Part shown: one piece after another, positions 1-11,323 of the stretch
Position numbering within the stretch: position 1 is the first letter of the stretch
Layout: the number at the start of each line of letters is the position of its first letter
NCBI GenBank assembly: GCA_024509875.1
Contig: JAMPIV010012223.1
Location: 230,001 to 294,000, forward strand
Reading direction: 5' to 3'
DNA from: Oreohelix idahoensis
Taxonomy: Eukaryota > Mollusca > Gastropoda > Stylommatophora > Oreohelicidae
DNA length: 64,000 nt
The notes under the pieces: generated by a model
Told to the model about the DNA's origin: nothing
What the model saw: only the letters and a program-made list of their open reading frames with translations
Database searches by the model: none
Made by a program: the position numbers and the translations under genes

Positions 1-710
1 AATTTAACCATGATGATTGGTTATCCAAGATGAAAAATATGTAATCCAAACGAATAATATATGTACCTCCAAATAGAATAATATATGTATATCCAAATAG
101 AATAATATACTGATTTGTCTACTCAAAAACTTGTCTTGGTATCCTCAAAGACGAAGTTCACCTAACGCTATCTGTAAAAATCCTCTAGTCCAAAGTTATG
201 ATTTCATTAGAATCATACATCCTGAAATCGCTGCCTATCGCCCACAACTCTTCTATTTATACTATTTCTTCTTTTTCCCCACCTTTTTTCTCACGACCCT
301 TCCTTTTTTTCACACGGTACAATAATTAACATTTGCACTCCTCTCCTCAGCTTTTCGACCTTTTTGCACACGACATTCTGTTATTTTGACTTTCTTTTCA
401 CATGTGTGATCTTTTCCAACTTAACAATAGGATTTAAAAAAAAACCAGGTCACACAAACATTCATTTCCCACTTTCGCGCTTATAAAACCCATTCATTAT
501 TATCTGGGACTGACCTACGTTTGCCCTGTCAGAGCAGTAACTGCCAATTGAACTTTGAATGAATACTGCGTTTTGTGTAAAAACGTCTTATTTGCTTTTA
601 AGGTCTGTCATTCTTACATGTAGCATATTATAGCACATATAAATGCTTAGCGTGGAAGTAAGAGGTTAATGCTAGCGTGAAAGGCCAAGCGGTCACACTA
701 CTATGGGCCT
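1..710. other. AT-rich stretch, no gene seen
   Basis: Only short open frames with low-complexity translations occur here. No retroelement motif, RNA gene or clear repeat was recognised. Confidence 0.5.
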
Positions 711-880
711 TCAAAGGCATCTACCTTCGCACAAGATTACTCTTGGCAGAGTTGTAGATAGAAGGATAATGATGCTTATATCTCAAAGGAGTTTTCATAA
801 GATATTTCCGAAGTCAAGAACGATGCTGCATTGGCAGGGCAATTGTTAACTTATATCTGTCCGCAGCCTTTTATGAAGAA
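711..880 (+). repeat. Dispersed repeat, copy 1
   Basis: The stretch around 715-765 matches the reverse complement of about 4630-4690, with roughly 40 bases nearly identical. Similarity then weakens, and a second patch returns near 'tttatgaagaatta' at 870-885. In translation the shared part reads as a short basic peptide containing KITLGRVV. This is a degenerate copy of an unrecognised dispersed sequence. I cannot tell whether it is a transposon tail or duplicated host DNA. Confidence 0.55.
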
Positions 881-1600
881 TTAAGCATTTGTTAATTTTA
901 GTTCGTTCAATCCCATAATCCTGATTTACTCAGTGGAATTCTTATTATTAACGTATAGCTCTGCTTAGAGTGCATTTAGTAAATTGACAGATACAGACAT
1001 GTAATACATTTAAAATGATTAAATCGATGCTAAAATGTGTACAATTGGAAATAACAAATTTAATCATCATTTAGGTTTAATAAGCTTTTAGAAAAATTTG
1101 AATAATTATTTATAAAAAAAAGTTTATCATCACTGTTGTGATGGAATGCAGGTTTACAAAGGAGGTCACGTGGCAGCTTTTAGGGGGTACTTAGCTGTCA
1201 GTGACGGTTCTGACCCGTCTGATGGGTTGGTTTTTGGTAGACTGATCACTCTCGTCGCTGGTCAAGGTTGTAGGTCGCCACACGTTCCCATAAAAGTCAT
1301 GGAGTGTCTACGAATTTGGTCCCTCGTCTTAAAGCTCAGGCCACTTTTCCCTTACCTGTTCCAGAGATAATACCCTCAACTGGTACCACCAACAACTGTT
1401 GTAATAGAATAGAAACAAAACGATCTCCTGAGTATTTTGTTTTCCAACCCATAGTTATGGGTGACCTTCTCCCTATTCCAACATCCCAACTACCTCAGAA
1501 TTTACCGCCGATGACAATTAAGCTTAATCCCTCGAGAGAAACCTTTCTTTACCTTTAAATTCAATAGCTTCATATTTACTTTACATTCAAATAAAAAGGT
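881..1600. other. No supported gene; two short overlapping ORFs
   Basis: Plus-strand ORFs at 1146-1370 and 1304-1558 overlap in different frames. They have no recognisable motif and look like chance ORFs or an old relic. Nothing else stands out. Confidence 0.4.
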
Positions 1601-1840
1601 TAATAGTATAGATAGAATATGTTTACATTTACATCTACACTGGTTCAGAAATATAGATTGAATATGTTTTCATTTACATCTACACTGGTTGAAAACTTTG
1701 AACCTTTCATTCATTTTAAAGTCAATATATTTTCATTTACATCTACATGATTGAAACGCTTTGAAACTTTCATTAATTTCAAAGTGAATATGTTTAGACA
1801 TACATTTACACTGGTTTGAAAATTTAGATATTATAAGTAG
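1601..1840 (+). repeat. Degenerate tandem repeat
   Basis: About four diverged units of roughly 60 bases carry a shared core of the form 'catttacatctacactggtt' followed by a TTGAAA-rich part. They sit in otherwise featureless AT-rich DNA. Unit boundaries are approximate because the copies differ by indels. Confidence 0.6.
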
Positions 1841-4559
1841 AATGTACATAATTTTTTCATCTTTCCCTCCTTGCTCCATATGGAACATGGGACTACCAAT
1901 GCTTTTAGTTCTCTGTACGAAATTAGCAATAAAGCTGTCGCCATCCCTTGCAGTGGTGGTTTATGAAATCATCAATCTGTATGATGAGATCGCCAGCCTC
2001 AAATGACTTGGACATCCATTAGCACTTTTCAAATATTAATATTCACATGGCACTATATATATATATATATTAGTTCACATGTTAGTAATTAAAAATATAA
2101 GATGTAACATGCACAACTTACGCCAATCCTGGCTCACAGATGTTTTGCTCACATGTATAAAGGCACTGGTAGATTCCTCTTACACATGTACTTGGGGGTC
2201 GTTATTTTAATAATAAATTCCCTCTATGACTCCGTGTGCCAGTTTCCTCAGATTCCGGTTCTTTATTAAAATGGTATTCCTGGGCTCTTTAAGTCCGTCA
2301 AGATTTTCCACAACGTCAGGCCTGATAAATGGAATTCTGAATTCTAAATTCTGGCAGTCTGGTTTGTCGTCTTGGCAAGCGATCTCACGGTGAAATTTTA
2401 CAGTGTTTTAAAACGGAAAAAGGTTATATTGATTGTCCTCCCACGCATTCGTTTTGTTACGATACTAAGAAAGAGTCCATCGTCTCAACAACGCGCGTTG
2501 TGTGGGGAAATTTCAAATATTTCCGACATGGAAAAATTATGTGCATGACGCAGAGAACATCTCTCCCATTTATGGTATTAAAACAGCCAATTGCTTGGCA
2601 TGCAAACTCACCCACACATCTGTAAATTCATACAACAGTGTATTTCAGATGTAACAACTTATTATTTTCAAATAAAGTAATGTCTTCGTGAAAGTCGGAC
2701 AGGAAACGATTATGTCGTTTATGTCTGTCCATAAGGTGTCTCCCCGAATTACCATCTTCTCGAAGATGCACCCTGGCCTTATCAGCGATTAAACAAATGC
2801 GCTGGGTGATTTTACTGTTAATCTGTCGAGACCAAGGTTTGGTACACAGGAATATTACCAACATGACTGTTGTTTCACTATTACATCACGTGTCTACTAT
2901 CTCAGCTGGGATGGTCAGGTAAACAGACAAGACGAAATATTACTGAAAGGAGTGTGTTACATCTCGGATTTCTTTCTTGTTTATTTTGGTTTAGTACTGT
3001 AGTGTAAAGTATTATAAACGTTCATGCATCATGCTGACTACACGCATAGACACTGGTATTGTCATCACAGGACATAACTGGCCGAAGAACACAAAACATC
3101 ATGTAGAGGGTCCACGATAAATTCGTTTGGCATTTATTTAATACAGGAACATTGGTATGGTTGGAAAATCGTTAATGAAGTCTCCCCATAAATACATAAG
3201 CTTGATCAATCCAAAGACAAGGCATTTATAGTAGTCAGTCATCAATACATCTTGTCTCAATTATTCAGTTCTGGCCGCTGTACTAGAGATGTGTGCATAC
3301 GACGACATCTAAGTAATGTGGACCAGAAAACGTGAATATAAAAATACTTGCTTTAATCTTATCTATAAGAGGTGGAACTTCTGTGTAAGTTCAGGACCAT
3401 CTTAGAAAACATAGTGGCGGCCTTCGAAGTTACTTTTATGCCTCTTAAATATATAATATTCCTCTCCAATTCTGGGAGCTTGAAAAACACGTCTTACTAT
3501 GACGACTTGAAGTAGCGAAAGGCCACGAATATGAGCCGTTAGAATAAATTATAGCAAACAGGTTACGTCATAGACAACCGGTGACGAATTAAATGTGCAG
3601 CGTTCAATACAAGTTAAAAATCGTGCAAAAACGATACCACAAATAGACATATTTCCTCAATAATAATGGCTATATGTCTGTGTGTAGTAATAATACATAA
3701 AAGTTACAATTCGTTCCTTAATAGAGTGAAAGAATGCTTGAAAATACTAAATATCTATTACAAAGCAGAGAAAAAAAAAACGTGCTGACATGACCACTGA
3801 AAAGCACGCAATCAGTCCTCACTTCAATGAAAAATGAGTACTGCCGAAGTGAATAAGAGATTGAGAATGGCTCGCCCCAATCGAACTTGTAAAACTCAGT
3901 GAGGGTAAAATTATTAGGCAGAATATATGGTGGAATGAAATTGGGGGGGGGGGGGGTGAAGCTGATTTTGTGTGAGGAAACCCAATGCTCAGGAGTGTAT
4001 TTGTTTCTCTCTTTTTCATGATATTAGTCGGTGGTACCGATTGGTGGTACTATCTCTGGAGCAGGTGAGTGATACAAGTGGTCTTCATTCAGAGCTAGAC
4101 ACCATCATCAGATGAGTCTTGAAGACGCTGGACCAGCTTCATAATTACTTCATGATACTTCTTGGAACGTGTTACCGCCACCAGACTTGACCATTGACGA
4201 GAGTGAACCAGTCTACAATCTGCAAAGAACCAAACATCGGCTGGAGCAGAAACCAACCGACCTTCTACTGGGAGCTAAGTACCAACTTAAAAACTGCCAG
4301 AGGAAATTTCCCAAGAAGAAAATTCCATTAACTAAGCTTAACATCACATGTGATGAGTTTTTACATAATTATTCGTTTTTACACTGTTAAACATAATTGA
4401 TTATTAAATTTGTTATATGTACATATACACATTTATAGTTGATTTAATCATTTTGAGTATTCTGCACCCGTATGTCTCAGTCATATTTTAAAATACACTT
4501 AAACAGAACTATTACATTAATATTTCACAGAATTAAATTAGTTGGGGGCTTGAACGAGC
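1841..4559. other. Intergenic DNA with a G14 run
   Basis: No supported gene or RNA was found. A run of 14 G lies at 3943-3956, and a short (AT)n tract lies near 2050. The scattered ORFs have no motif. Confidence 0.45.
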
Positions 4560-4700
4560 TATAATACATAATAATTCTTCATAAAAGATGTCGTACGGAT
4601 AAAACGTTAAGAATTGCTCAGACCAATTCAGCATCATCACCCTGCTATTCACAACTCTGCCAAGAGTAATCTTGAGCGAAGGTAGATACCTTTGAAGATC
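4560..4700 (-). repeat. Dispersed repeat, copy 2 (inverted to 711-880)
   Basis: The reverse complement of this stretch matches the 711-880 copy. The minus frame (end of the 4533-5057 ORF) reads through it, but the rest of that ORF shows no known domain. It is reported as a repeat, not a gene. Confidence 0.5.
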
Positions 4701-5089
4701 CTCATTAGATACTTTAGGTTTGGCAATTGTTGAACCATTACTGCAGAGCAAGGGAAATAAATCCCGTGACACTAGTCGGCGGCTAAGGATCAAAGAAGAA
4801 GAAGAGGAATAAGAGAAGGATTGAAATGTTACCAGCGTGGAACTGATGACAAGAACCAGACAAGTGCCAGTGGAACAAGGCATGAGAATAAGGCGCTGCC
4901 GATGGAAGGACACACAGTGAGAAGGCAGTCTTTTTTCTGAAATCCTTATGGTGAGAGAAGTAGATACACGCAGAAGAACATGGAGAAGAGAGCTGGAGAC
5001 AGAAATAACAATTATTTCACGCAACAAGAGGACGTGGCATGTGTTTGTTAAAGGCATGTGCTTCTTGCAGAGCTAAAGGGTGTTGATTG

Positions 5090-5460
5090 ATTGACAATAC
5101 AAGTTCCTCAAATTACTAAGAGGTATCTGAGCAAGGTAACCGAAGTAACAAGAGACAATGTCGGCAACCAGATGATACGCCAAGGCCTAAAAAACCTACC
5201 CCTGCAGACCAAGAAGAACAATCCCAACTAAGATGGTTTGGCAATTTTTGCAGAATGAGAGAAGATCGACTAACACGACAAGCATGGGAAACTAACTTCC
5301 AGAGATCCAGACCTCCGAGACGACCCAGAGTCCGCTGGGAGGACAACAGTGGACAATCTTTGAAGGATCAAGGACTAGAATGGAACCATACCAGGAAAAA
5401 GACAGTAAATAAGATGGTATGGCGCTTACGGTAGAAGAGGAACGACTAAGTAAGTAAGAA
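5090..5460 (+). mobile_element. LINE family L1w, 3' end fragment
   Basis: A broken plus-strand frame resembles the end of a non-LTR reverse transcriptase ORF. WFGNFCRMREDRL lies near 5230, followed by a proline/arginine-rich tail containing RVRWEDN. The fragment ends in a (TAAG)n tail at 5443-5460. The same C-terminus and tail occur in the copies at 33792, 52845 and 58396, so all belong to one family, called L1w here as a label only. The copy is 5'-truncated and frameshifted, and it cannot encode an enzyme. Confidence 0.75.
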
Positions 5461-5729
5461 AGCTTATATTATTTGCATTCCCACCGTAATTCGAAGAATA
5501 TTCGGGACTGCACGGCAGGGAAGTTAATATTTTTGTTGGTTGAAACTAGAACTAGTTCATTTATACTTGAGTGAATCATATCTTTGTCTTACGTGAATAT
5601 TTATGTGACACTTTTACACGTTTTTTAAACTTCGTTTTACGTTTTTTACTTATTTTGCTTGTTTTTTGCTTTGTTTGCACGCATATACATTCAGACAATT
5701 TTTCAGTTTTGATTTACTGTATTTGGATT

Positions 5730-5758
5730 GGGGGGGGGGGGGGGGGGGGGGGGGGTGA

Positions 5759-5823
<65 letters not shown>
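5730..5823 (+). repeat. Long poly-G tract
   Basis: About 26 G at 5730-5755 and about 62 G at 5762-5823 are separated by TGAATT. The glycine-rich plus ORF across it is a by-product. Such a tract is likely length-unstable and able to form G-quadruplexes. A sequencing or assembly artefact is possible. Confidence 0.85.
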
Positions 5824-5824
<1 letters not shown>

Positions 5825-6053
5825 TGTGATTCTATTTTTTGATATCGGAAATCAGATTTTATTATCCTGAATTCACAGAATTATATATTCTAATTATAAC
5901 CCATCAAGGGTTGAACATGATACATGATACTTTGTCTTTTTTTTTAAATTGGTGCCTAAACTTATCTTGCCATTTTAATCTTGCTACTCCACGTAAGCAC
6001 CTATTAATGAAATTCTGTAGCTTTTTTTATTGCTGTTTTTGTTGTTCTATATG

Positions 6054-6161
6054 TTGCTACTAATGCATTCATGCCCACAGTCAAACTTAACATTCACTCA
6101 CTTAACAGCAACCGTGTGTCAAAAATGATGCAACTCTTCAACCACAAAAAATGTGATAAAC
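6054..6161 (-). repeat. Family D LTR fragment, left part (interrupted by element A)
   Basis: This matches the element D 3' LTR at about 26450-26557 almost base for base. The match stops exactly where element A begins and resumes at 25086-25171. The left edge (about 6054) is truncated relative to the intact LTR. Confidence 0.85.
6157..6161. other. Target-site duplication of element A, left copy
   Basis: TAAAC lies directly outside the left LTR and is repeated at 25086-25090. The family D LTR at 26553-26557 has the same site once, uninterrupted. Five bases is normal for Ty3/gypsy-type integrases. Confidence 0.9.
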
Positions 6162-7245
6162 TGTTGGAGTCCGTTTATGGTAATGGTATTGATTTTATCA
6201 CGCGAATGGTTGAATACGAACAAAAATGTCAATAAACTTCTTCAAACGAACATTCCAACAGGTATCGTTGCATTGGGTGAACTGGGCGAGTATTGGCAGC
6301 ACACAAGTCGGTGTTTACTGTACATGTATTTTATTGACGTGACACCAACGAAGTGGAACAAGACAATCATAGTTACAGATGTGAAGATCATACGTTAAAA
6401 TGTTAATATCACTGTTAAAAGTGGTTGTAGATTCTCTAACAGTTAAGTTCTCTTATTCCAGTGACTAAGGATCACTTCCATTTCATATAACAGACCTGGT
6501 AATTAACGTCCATTGACCTTCTCCCAAGGACGTTTATTAAGGCAAACGGATTCATTCTCACGGAGCAATAATTTATATCATACTTGTAAGCATCACAGAC
6601 TTTGTTGTAAAATTCTTGGATAGCATATCCAATCCAAACAAAAGGCAGATATAACAATACAACCAAGTTAGTGTTTCATCTTGGCTAACCTCTCGGTATC
6701 CATACCACGACTTTGGCATAGGTAAAACGGCATATTAAACATGTGAAGCATATATCTATATTCATAAACTTGATTCCACATATGAACTCTCCCTCTACAA
6801 AAGATTCCAAAGGCTATCGACTCCGTGTGTCCAATTCTAGGAATGTCATCTCCGATGAATTCCCGCTAGACCATTAATAGGAGCGGCCTGATACTTTAAT
6901 TTACATAATTAAACTTGCCATACGAAATGGGGCGACACTTACTTCAGACATCCACTATTGGCTTCGCCATGAAGACCAATAGATACGAATACAACTGCTG
7001 GCTTCTTCAAATCTGCCAGGAATCAAATAATAACACTGCGGACATAAAATGTCGTCCGAGCTGCCCCTATCATGACGTCACAATCTACTCAACTAGGTTA
7101 CACGTGCGTCCAAAGCAACTCACACCGCATTGTGCACGTCAGTGCGTGAATCAATCGAACGCACAAACAATATAACTACATAAAACTGGTGCGTACATTT
7201 GGCAGGACCGAAGACTACCCCCTTAGGTAATAAATGTACGTAACA
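6162..7245 (-). repeat. Element A 3' LTR
   Basis: In plus orientation it runs TGTTGGAG...GTAACA (TG...CA). From 6465 to 7245 it matches 24352-25085 almost perfectly, apart from about 45 extra bases near 6510-6560. The first 23 bases match 14944-14966. Bases 6185-6464 have no counterpart in the other LTR. The ORFs at 6472-6666 and 6915-7175 repeat in both LTRs and are not genes. Confidence 0.9.
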
Positions 7246-7266
7246 GCTCCCTTATTACCTCCCCTT
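7246..7266 (-). promoter_or_regulatory. Element A polypurine tract
   Basis: On the minus strand the bases directly before the 3' LTR are purine-rich (AAGGGGAGGTAATAAGGGAG). This is the expected place for plus-strand DNA priming and supports the LTR boundary at 7245. Confidence 0.7.
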
Positions 7267-8677
7267 AAAAAAATTAATCCCATTAATTTTTTTCGAACTA
7301 ATTACTCGAGAGAGGTGAGTCAAAACTACAACAAGATTTATGACATGCATAAAATTATATCATATTAAGAAAAGAATATTGACTTGAAATTAATAGAACT
7401 AAATGACAGTATGCATTAAAGCACACATCCACCATCGACCTACTTTGGAACGATGTGGTAATTTTCGAAGTAAAAAGAAGTTGAAAATGAAAATGAAGAA
7501 TGAAAAATCAACAAAAAAGATGATAATAAAATTCAACTAAGTTTTCAACAAAATTTGAAACATATGATTTCAAAAAATGAAAATGAACAGCAACACTGAT
7601 GATAATCAATGATAAAAGAATCAGTGAAACAGAAAATTTTGAAATACAATGTGCAAAAATGAAGCAATGTAAAATTAAACACTTTAAGAAGCAACGCACT
7701 TACTGATATCTAGCACTAGTAAGTTTGACTAGTTATCTAAAAGTAAAATCTCATGTAGTGGGATACGTGACTACACGTATTGCGAGACACTAATAACGTT
7801 AGTAGATGTGTGATTTATAAACAATCAATTTGATTAAATTGAATTAATCTAATTCTAGTACTTAATTACACATAAGTAAATAACTAGTAATTTATTCGGT
7901 ACTTGTGTGATATTTCACCGCTAAAATAAAATTTTTCAAATTTATTACCAAAACTGACAACCGTACTTTTTCTTGACTGGAAAAGGTTGATTTCACATTG
8001 TGATTTGGGAGGGCAAGTTAAAAAAAAAAAAAACGTTCCTCATGCTTAGGGACTTGAAAGCTGATGATGATGATGATGATGACTAGGTTGAACGGGACGC
8101 GCCCCGCCAAGACGAGGCAAAAATTTTACATTAAAAAAAATAAATACATAATAATACTAACCCACAACCACTACCTGTTAAATGGACTAATCCCGCGCAT
8201 GCGGAAAAAAAAAAGCCGCGCAGGCGGAAAAAAAAAAGAAAAAATTGTAAGGAAAGAGTACGGTTGTCAGTTTTGGTAATAAATTTGGAAAATTTTATTT
8301 TAGCGGTGAAATATCACACAAGTACCATTTATTCTAAGTAATTCTAATTTCAGTCATTGTGAATATTCGTTCAGAACTATTTAGAGTCAACAAGAATAGG
8401 TTCCTAATGTTCCATGCACGAAATAAGTTAACGAACACGATATGTAGTGTAATATGTTCCATAACACTAATGAATGTCTATTTGTCGTTTTTACCAATGT
8501 TTCCATACTAAAAAAAATGTTACTTTAATATCACTGTTCCCGTTCTAATAAAACGTTACTTCACAAGAAATAATGTTATAATCCATACGTAAGTATATTC
8601 TGAAAGTTATATATATACGAATACTGTAGAGCTACACATAGTATTCACAGATGTACAATTAACGACACTGTACAAAG
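7267..8677 (-). other. Element A 3' untranslated region
   Basis: This region separates the RNase H stop from the polypurine tract. Apart from the inverted-repeat element at 7898-8326 it is AT-rich, with no ORF of known type and in particular no envelope-like gene. Confidence 0.6.
7898..8326. mobile_element. Inverted-repeat DNA transposon (MITE-like), 429 bp
   Basis: Termini 7898-7975 and 8249-8326 are inverted repeats of about 78 bases, with the outer 70 identical but for one base. They begin GGTACTTGTG. The 8-bp sequence ATTTATTC flanks both sides (7890-7897 and 8327-8334). No transposase is encoded. An 8-bp duplication with GG-starting ends fits Merlin-like or hAT-like elements; I cannot choose firmly. 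It lies inside element A, so it inserted after A did or was carried by A. Confidence 0.85.
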
Positions 8678-9124
8678 TTATTCATGTTTCGGTGAGGACG
8701 TGTCTCGATCCAAAAGTAGTTTAGTTTCACCAAGATCACTAGGGCATCTTGAAAGACAGTCTGCAAATACATTCTGCACTCCAGGAATAGCACGTATCTC
8801 AAAGTGGAATGGCTGGAGAGCTATAGCGTAACGCGCTGACTTTGATGACTTAACATTTCCAGTATTCAATGCCGTAAGAGCTTTCTGGTCAGACTCCACC
8901 ACAAAGTGTGAGCCGAGCAGGTAACGTTCCAGTTTTGTGATTGACCATACAAGAGCAAGGAGCTCTTTATCGAGAACGGAGTACTTCATTTCACTCGTCG
9001 TAAGCTTTCTGGATACGTACATAACAGGAAATAAGGTACCTCCGTATTCCTGCAGCAAAACTGCCGCGATAGCGTAGGAAGAAGCATCACTGCGAAGAAC
9101 AAAGGTGAGATCTTTGTTAGGCAA
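8678..9124 (-). pseudogene. Element A RNase H fragment
   Basis: This is the C-terminal part of the element A pol polyprotein. The RNase H acidic motifs are visible in order: LRSDASS, then KELLALVW, then VESDQKALT. The end LSRCP followed by a short tail is typical of Ty3/gypsy pol. It is out of frame with the upstream reverse transcriptase; the shift lies near 9125-9160 in A/T-rich runs. RNase H would remove the RNA strand during reverse transcription. Catalytic acids are present, but the frame break means it is not made as part of an intact polyprotein here. Confidence 0.88.
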
Positions 9125-9137
9125 CCTTAAAAAAGGC

Positions 9138-10670
9138 TTATTTGAAAAAAATTTGTTTTATATAGTCTAACGCCGTTTGGTGATCCTGCGACCACTTTAT
9201 TACATTAGGTGTGCCCTTCTTCAGTAAAGACGAAAGAGGTGCAGTTATAGTAGACAAATGAGGGATGAATTTAGAATAGAACTGTATTAGTCCTAAGAGT
9301 GACCTCACTTGTTTTTTTGTCTTAGGTGCTGAGATGTTTAAAATTTTAGAGACGTTACTGTCTTCTGTATATATTAAACCGCGACCTATACGGTGACCAA
9401 GAAATGAGATGTCATGAAAACCGACAAAAGCCTTTGAAGGTTTTGCTGTTAAGTTGTAATCCCGTAAGGTAGAAAGTAAAGATTTTAAACCCTGAATATG
9501 TTCATCCCAAGAGTCACTGAAAAGACAGATGTCATCTATATAAGTAATGACATCGGGACGATGAGACAATATGCGGCGCATCATGCGTACAAAGGTAGCT
9601 GGCGCATTCATTAACCCGAATGGCATAAAATTATATTGAAAAAGACCCTTTGGCGTCGAGAAAGCGGTGAATGGCTTTGCTTTAGGGGTTAATGGCACTT
9701 GCCAATAACCCTTTGAAAGGTCAAATTTCGAAAAGAATGTGGCATGAGACAATTTCTCTAATAAGTCGTCTAAAAGAGGTAATGGTTCCGCATCGAATTT
9801 TGTAACTTTATTTAATTTCCTGTAATCTACGCAAAGACGTATATTGTTGTCCTTCTTCCGAATGATTACCATAGAAGAAGAATATGGTGATGAAGATGGT
9901 TCAATTATATTTAATTGAAGCATCTCATCCAATTCCCTATCAACCTTATCACGAAAGTGTAAAGGAATAGGATATGGGCGAACTCGAATAGGTGTATCGT
10001 CAGTCAGAATAATGTCATGTTGGATGACTGACGTATGACCTGGGATGTCAGTAAGGACATCCTCATACGTGTGTAGAATATTAGAGACTTGCTGACGTTG
10101 ATCATCAGTAAGAGTAGATGAGATAGTAACATCATTCCATTTCTCAGTGGAATGGAGTGGTACAACTGGTATTGGTAGTTGTACATCATCAAAAGAAGAT
10201 TCCTCTTCTTGGATGACTGACAAACTAGAATAGTGTTGAATAGGTGGTGTAGGATCGTCAGTTGCCTGAAACACTGACTGTAAGTAATCAGGACGTGAGT
10301 AATACTCCTTCAACATGTTAATGTGGAAGGTTTTATGTTTGCCATTAACATCAACGATGTAGTCGACATCGGATATTCTTGAGATGATCCTGAAAGGACC
10401 TCTCCAGGTAATTAAAAGACGATTGTTATGCGCAGGAAGTAATACAAAAGCTTCATCACCAGGTATGAGCTGGCGAAGACGTCTATATTTGTTTGCAGAT
10501 AGACGAGCTTTTTCTTTGGCATGTTCGGATGATGCAGTAGCTAGTCTACAAGCATCTATGATTTTCTTTCTAAGAGAGATCACATACTCATAAGAGGATT
10601 GAGTTTCCTCTTCAATATTCTCATCCACCAATAAGTCGTGGATTAACGACATCGGACCGCGTGGTTGCAT
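9138..10670 (-). pseudogene. Element A integrase C-terminus plus reverse transcriptase
   Basis: This 510-codon frame starts inside the integrase C-terminal region, with a GPF/Y-type module (TWRGPFRI) near residue 90. It then runs into reverse transcriptase: RLCVDYRKLN, FSKFDLSKGYWQVPL, MPFGLMNAPATF and the catalytic YIDDICLF. It ends in the connection region (RSLLGLIQFYSKFIP). Integrase C-terminus followed directly by RT in one frame proves the IN-RT order. The frame is broken upstream at about 10765 and downstream near 9140. Its closest relative in the window is element C, nearly collinear over the whole length. Confidence 0.93.
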
Positions 10671-11323
10671 GCCAAAAACAAGCTGGAACGGAGAAAAACC
10701 CGTTGCTTGATTTTGTACCTCGCGATACGCAAAGAGACAAGCGGGTAGGACCCGATCCCAGTCTGGGGATGGTCTTGAGTCATCTTACCCAACAACTGCT
10801 TGAGTGTCCTATTGAGACGCTCAATTAACCCATTTGACATCGGATGATAAATAGAACTAAGAGATCTATCTATACCTAATGTCTTCATCACTTGAGACAT
10901 GGATTCAGAAATGAATTGAACCCCATGATCCGACAAGATTTTCCGTGGAAAACCAATGCGTGAGAAGATTAACATCAATGCCTCTGCTACACTGGCAGAT
11001 GAAGTGTTCTTGAGAGGGATGGCCTCAGACCAACGAGTGCACATATCAATGCACGTAAGAATATGCGTATGCCCTCTAGCAGATGGAAGCATTGGACCAA
11101 TAATGTCAATGGCCATTTTATCAAATGGTCTAATCGGGATGTCCGCAGCTTGAATAGGAGCCGCATGAAATGGACCCCGTACCTTAACTTCTTGACATAT
11201 CAAACAGGACCGACAATAGAGAGTAACATCTCTATGGACGCCTGGCCAGTAGAATGCCGAAAGCACTCTGGATTTGGTACGCGAAAAAACCCATATGGCC
11301 CGCACATTGCGAGTCATGAGCAT
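10643..11323 (-). pseudogene. Element A integrase core
   Basis: The integrase zinc-finger end (YCRSCLICQEV) is followed by the catalytic core. The first aspartate is in MAIDIIGPM, the second in LSDHGVQFIS and the glutamate in SNGLIERLNRTLK. All three DDE residues are present. The frame slips at about 10765, just after DHPQ, where element C has one more base. It also begins out of frame with the protease frame: the join is a T-run at about 11286-11291 with six T against five in element C. Integrase would insert the cDNA into the genome. Confidence 0.92.

Noticed and set aside
5571..5870. Glycine-rich ORF
   Set aside because: The glycine block is the poly-G tract; the rest has no motif.
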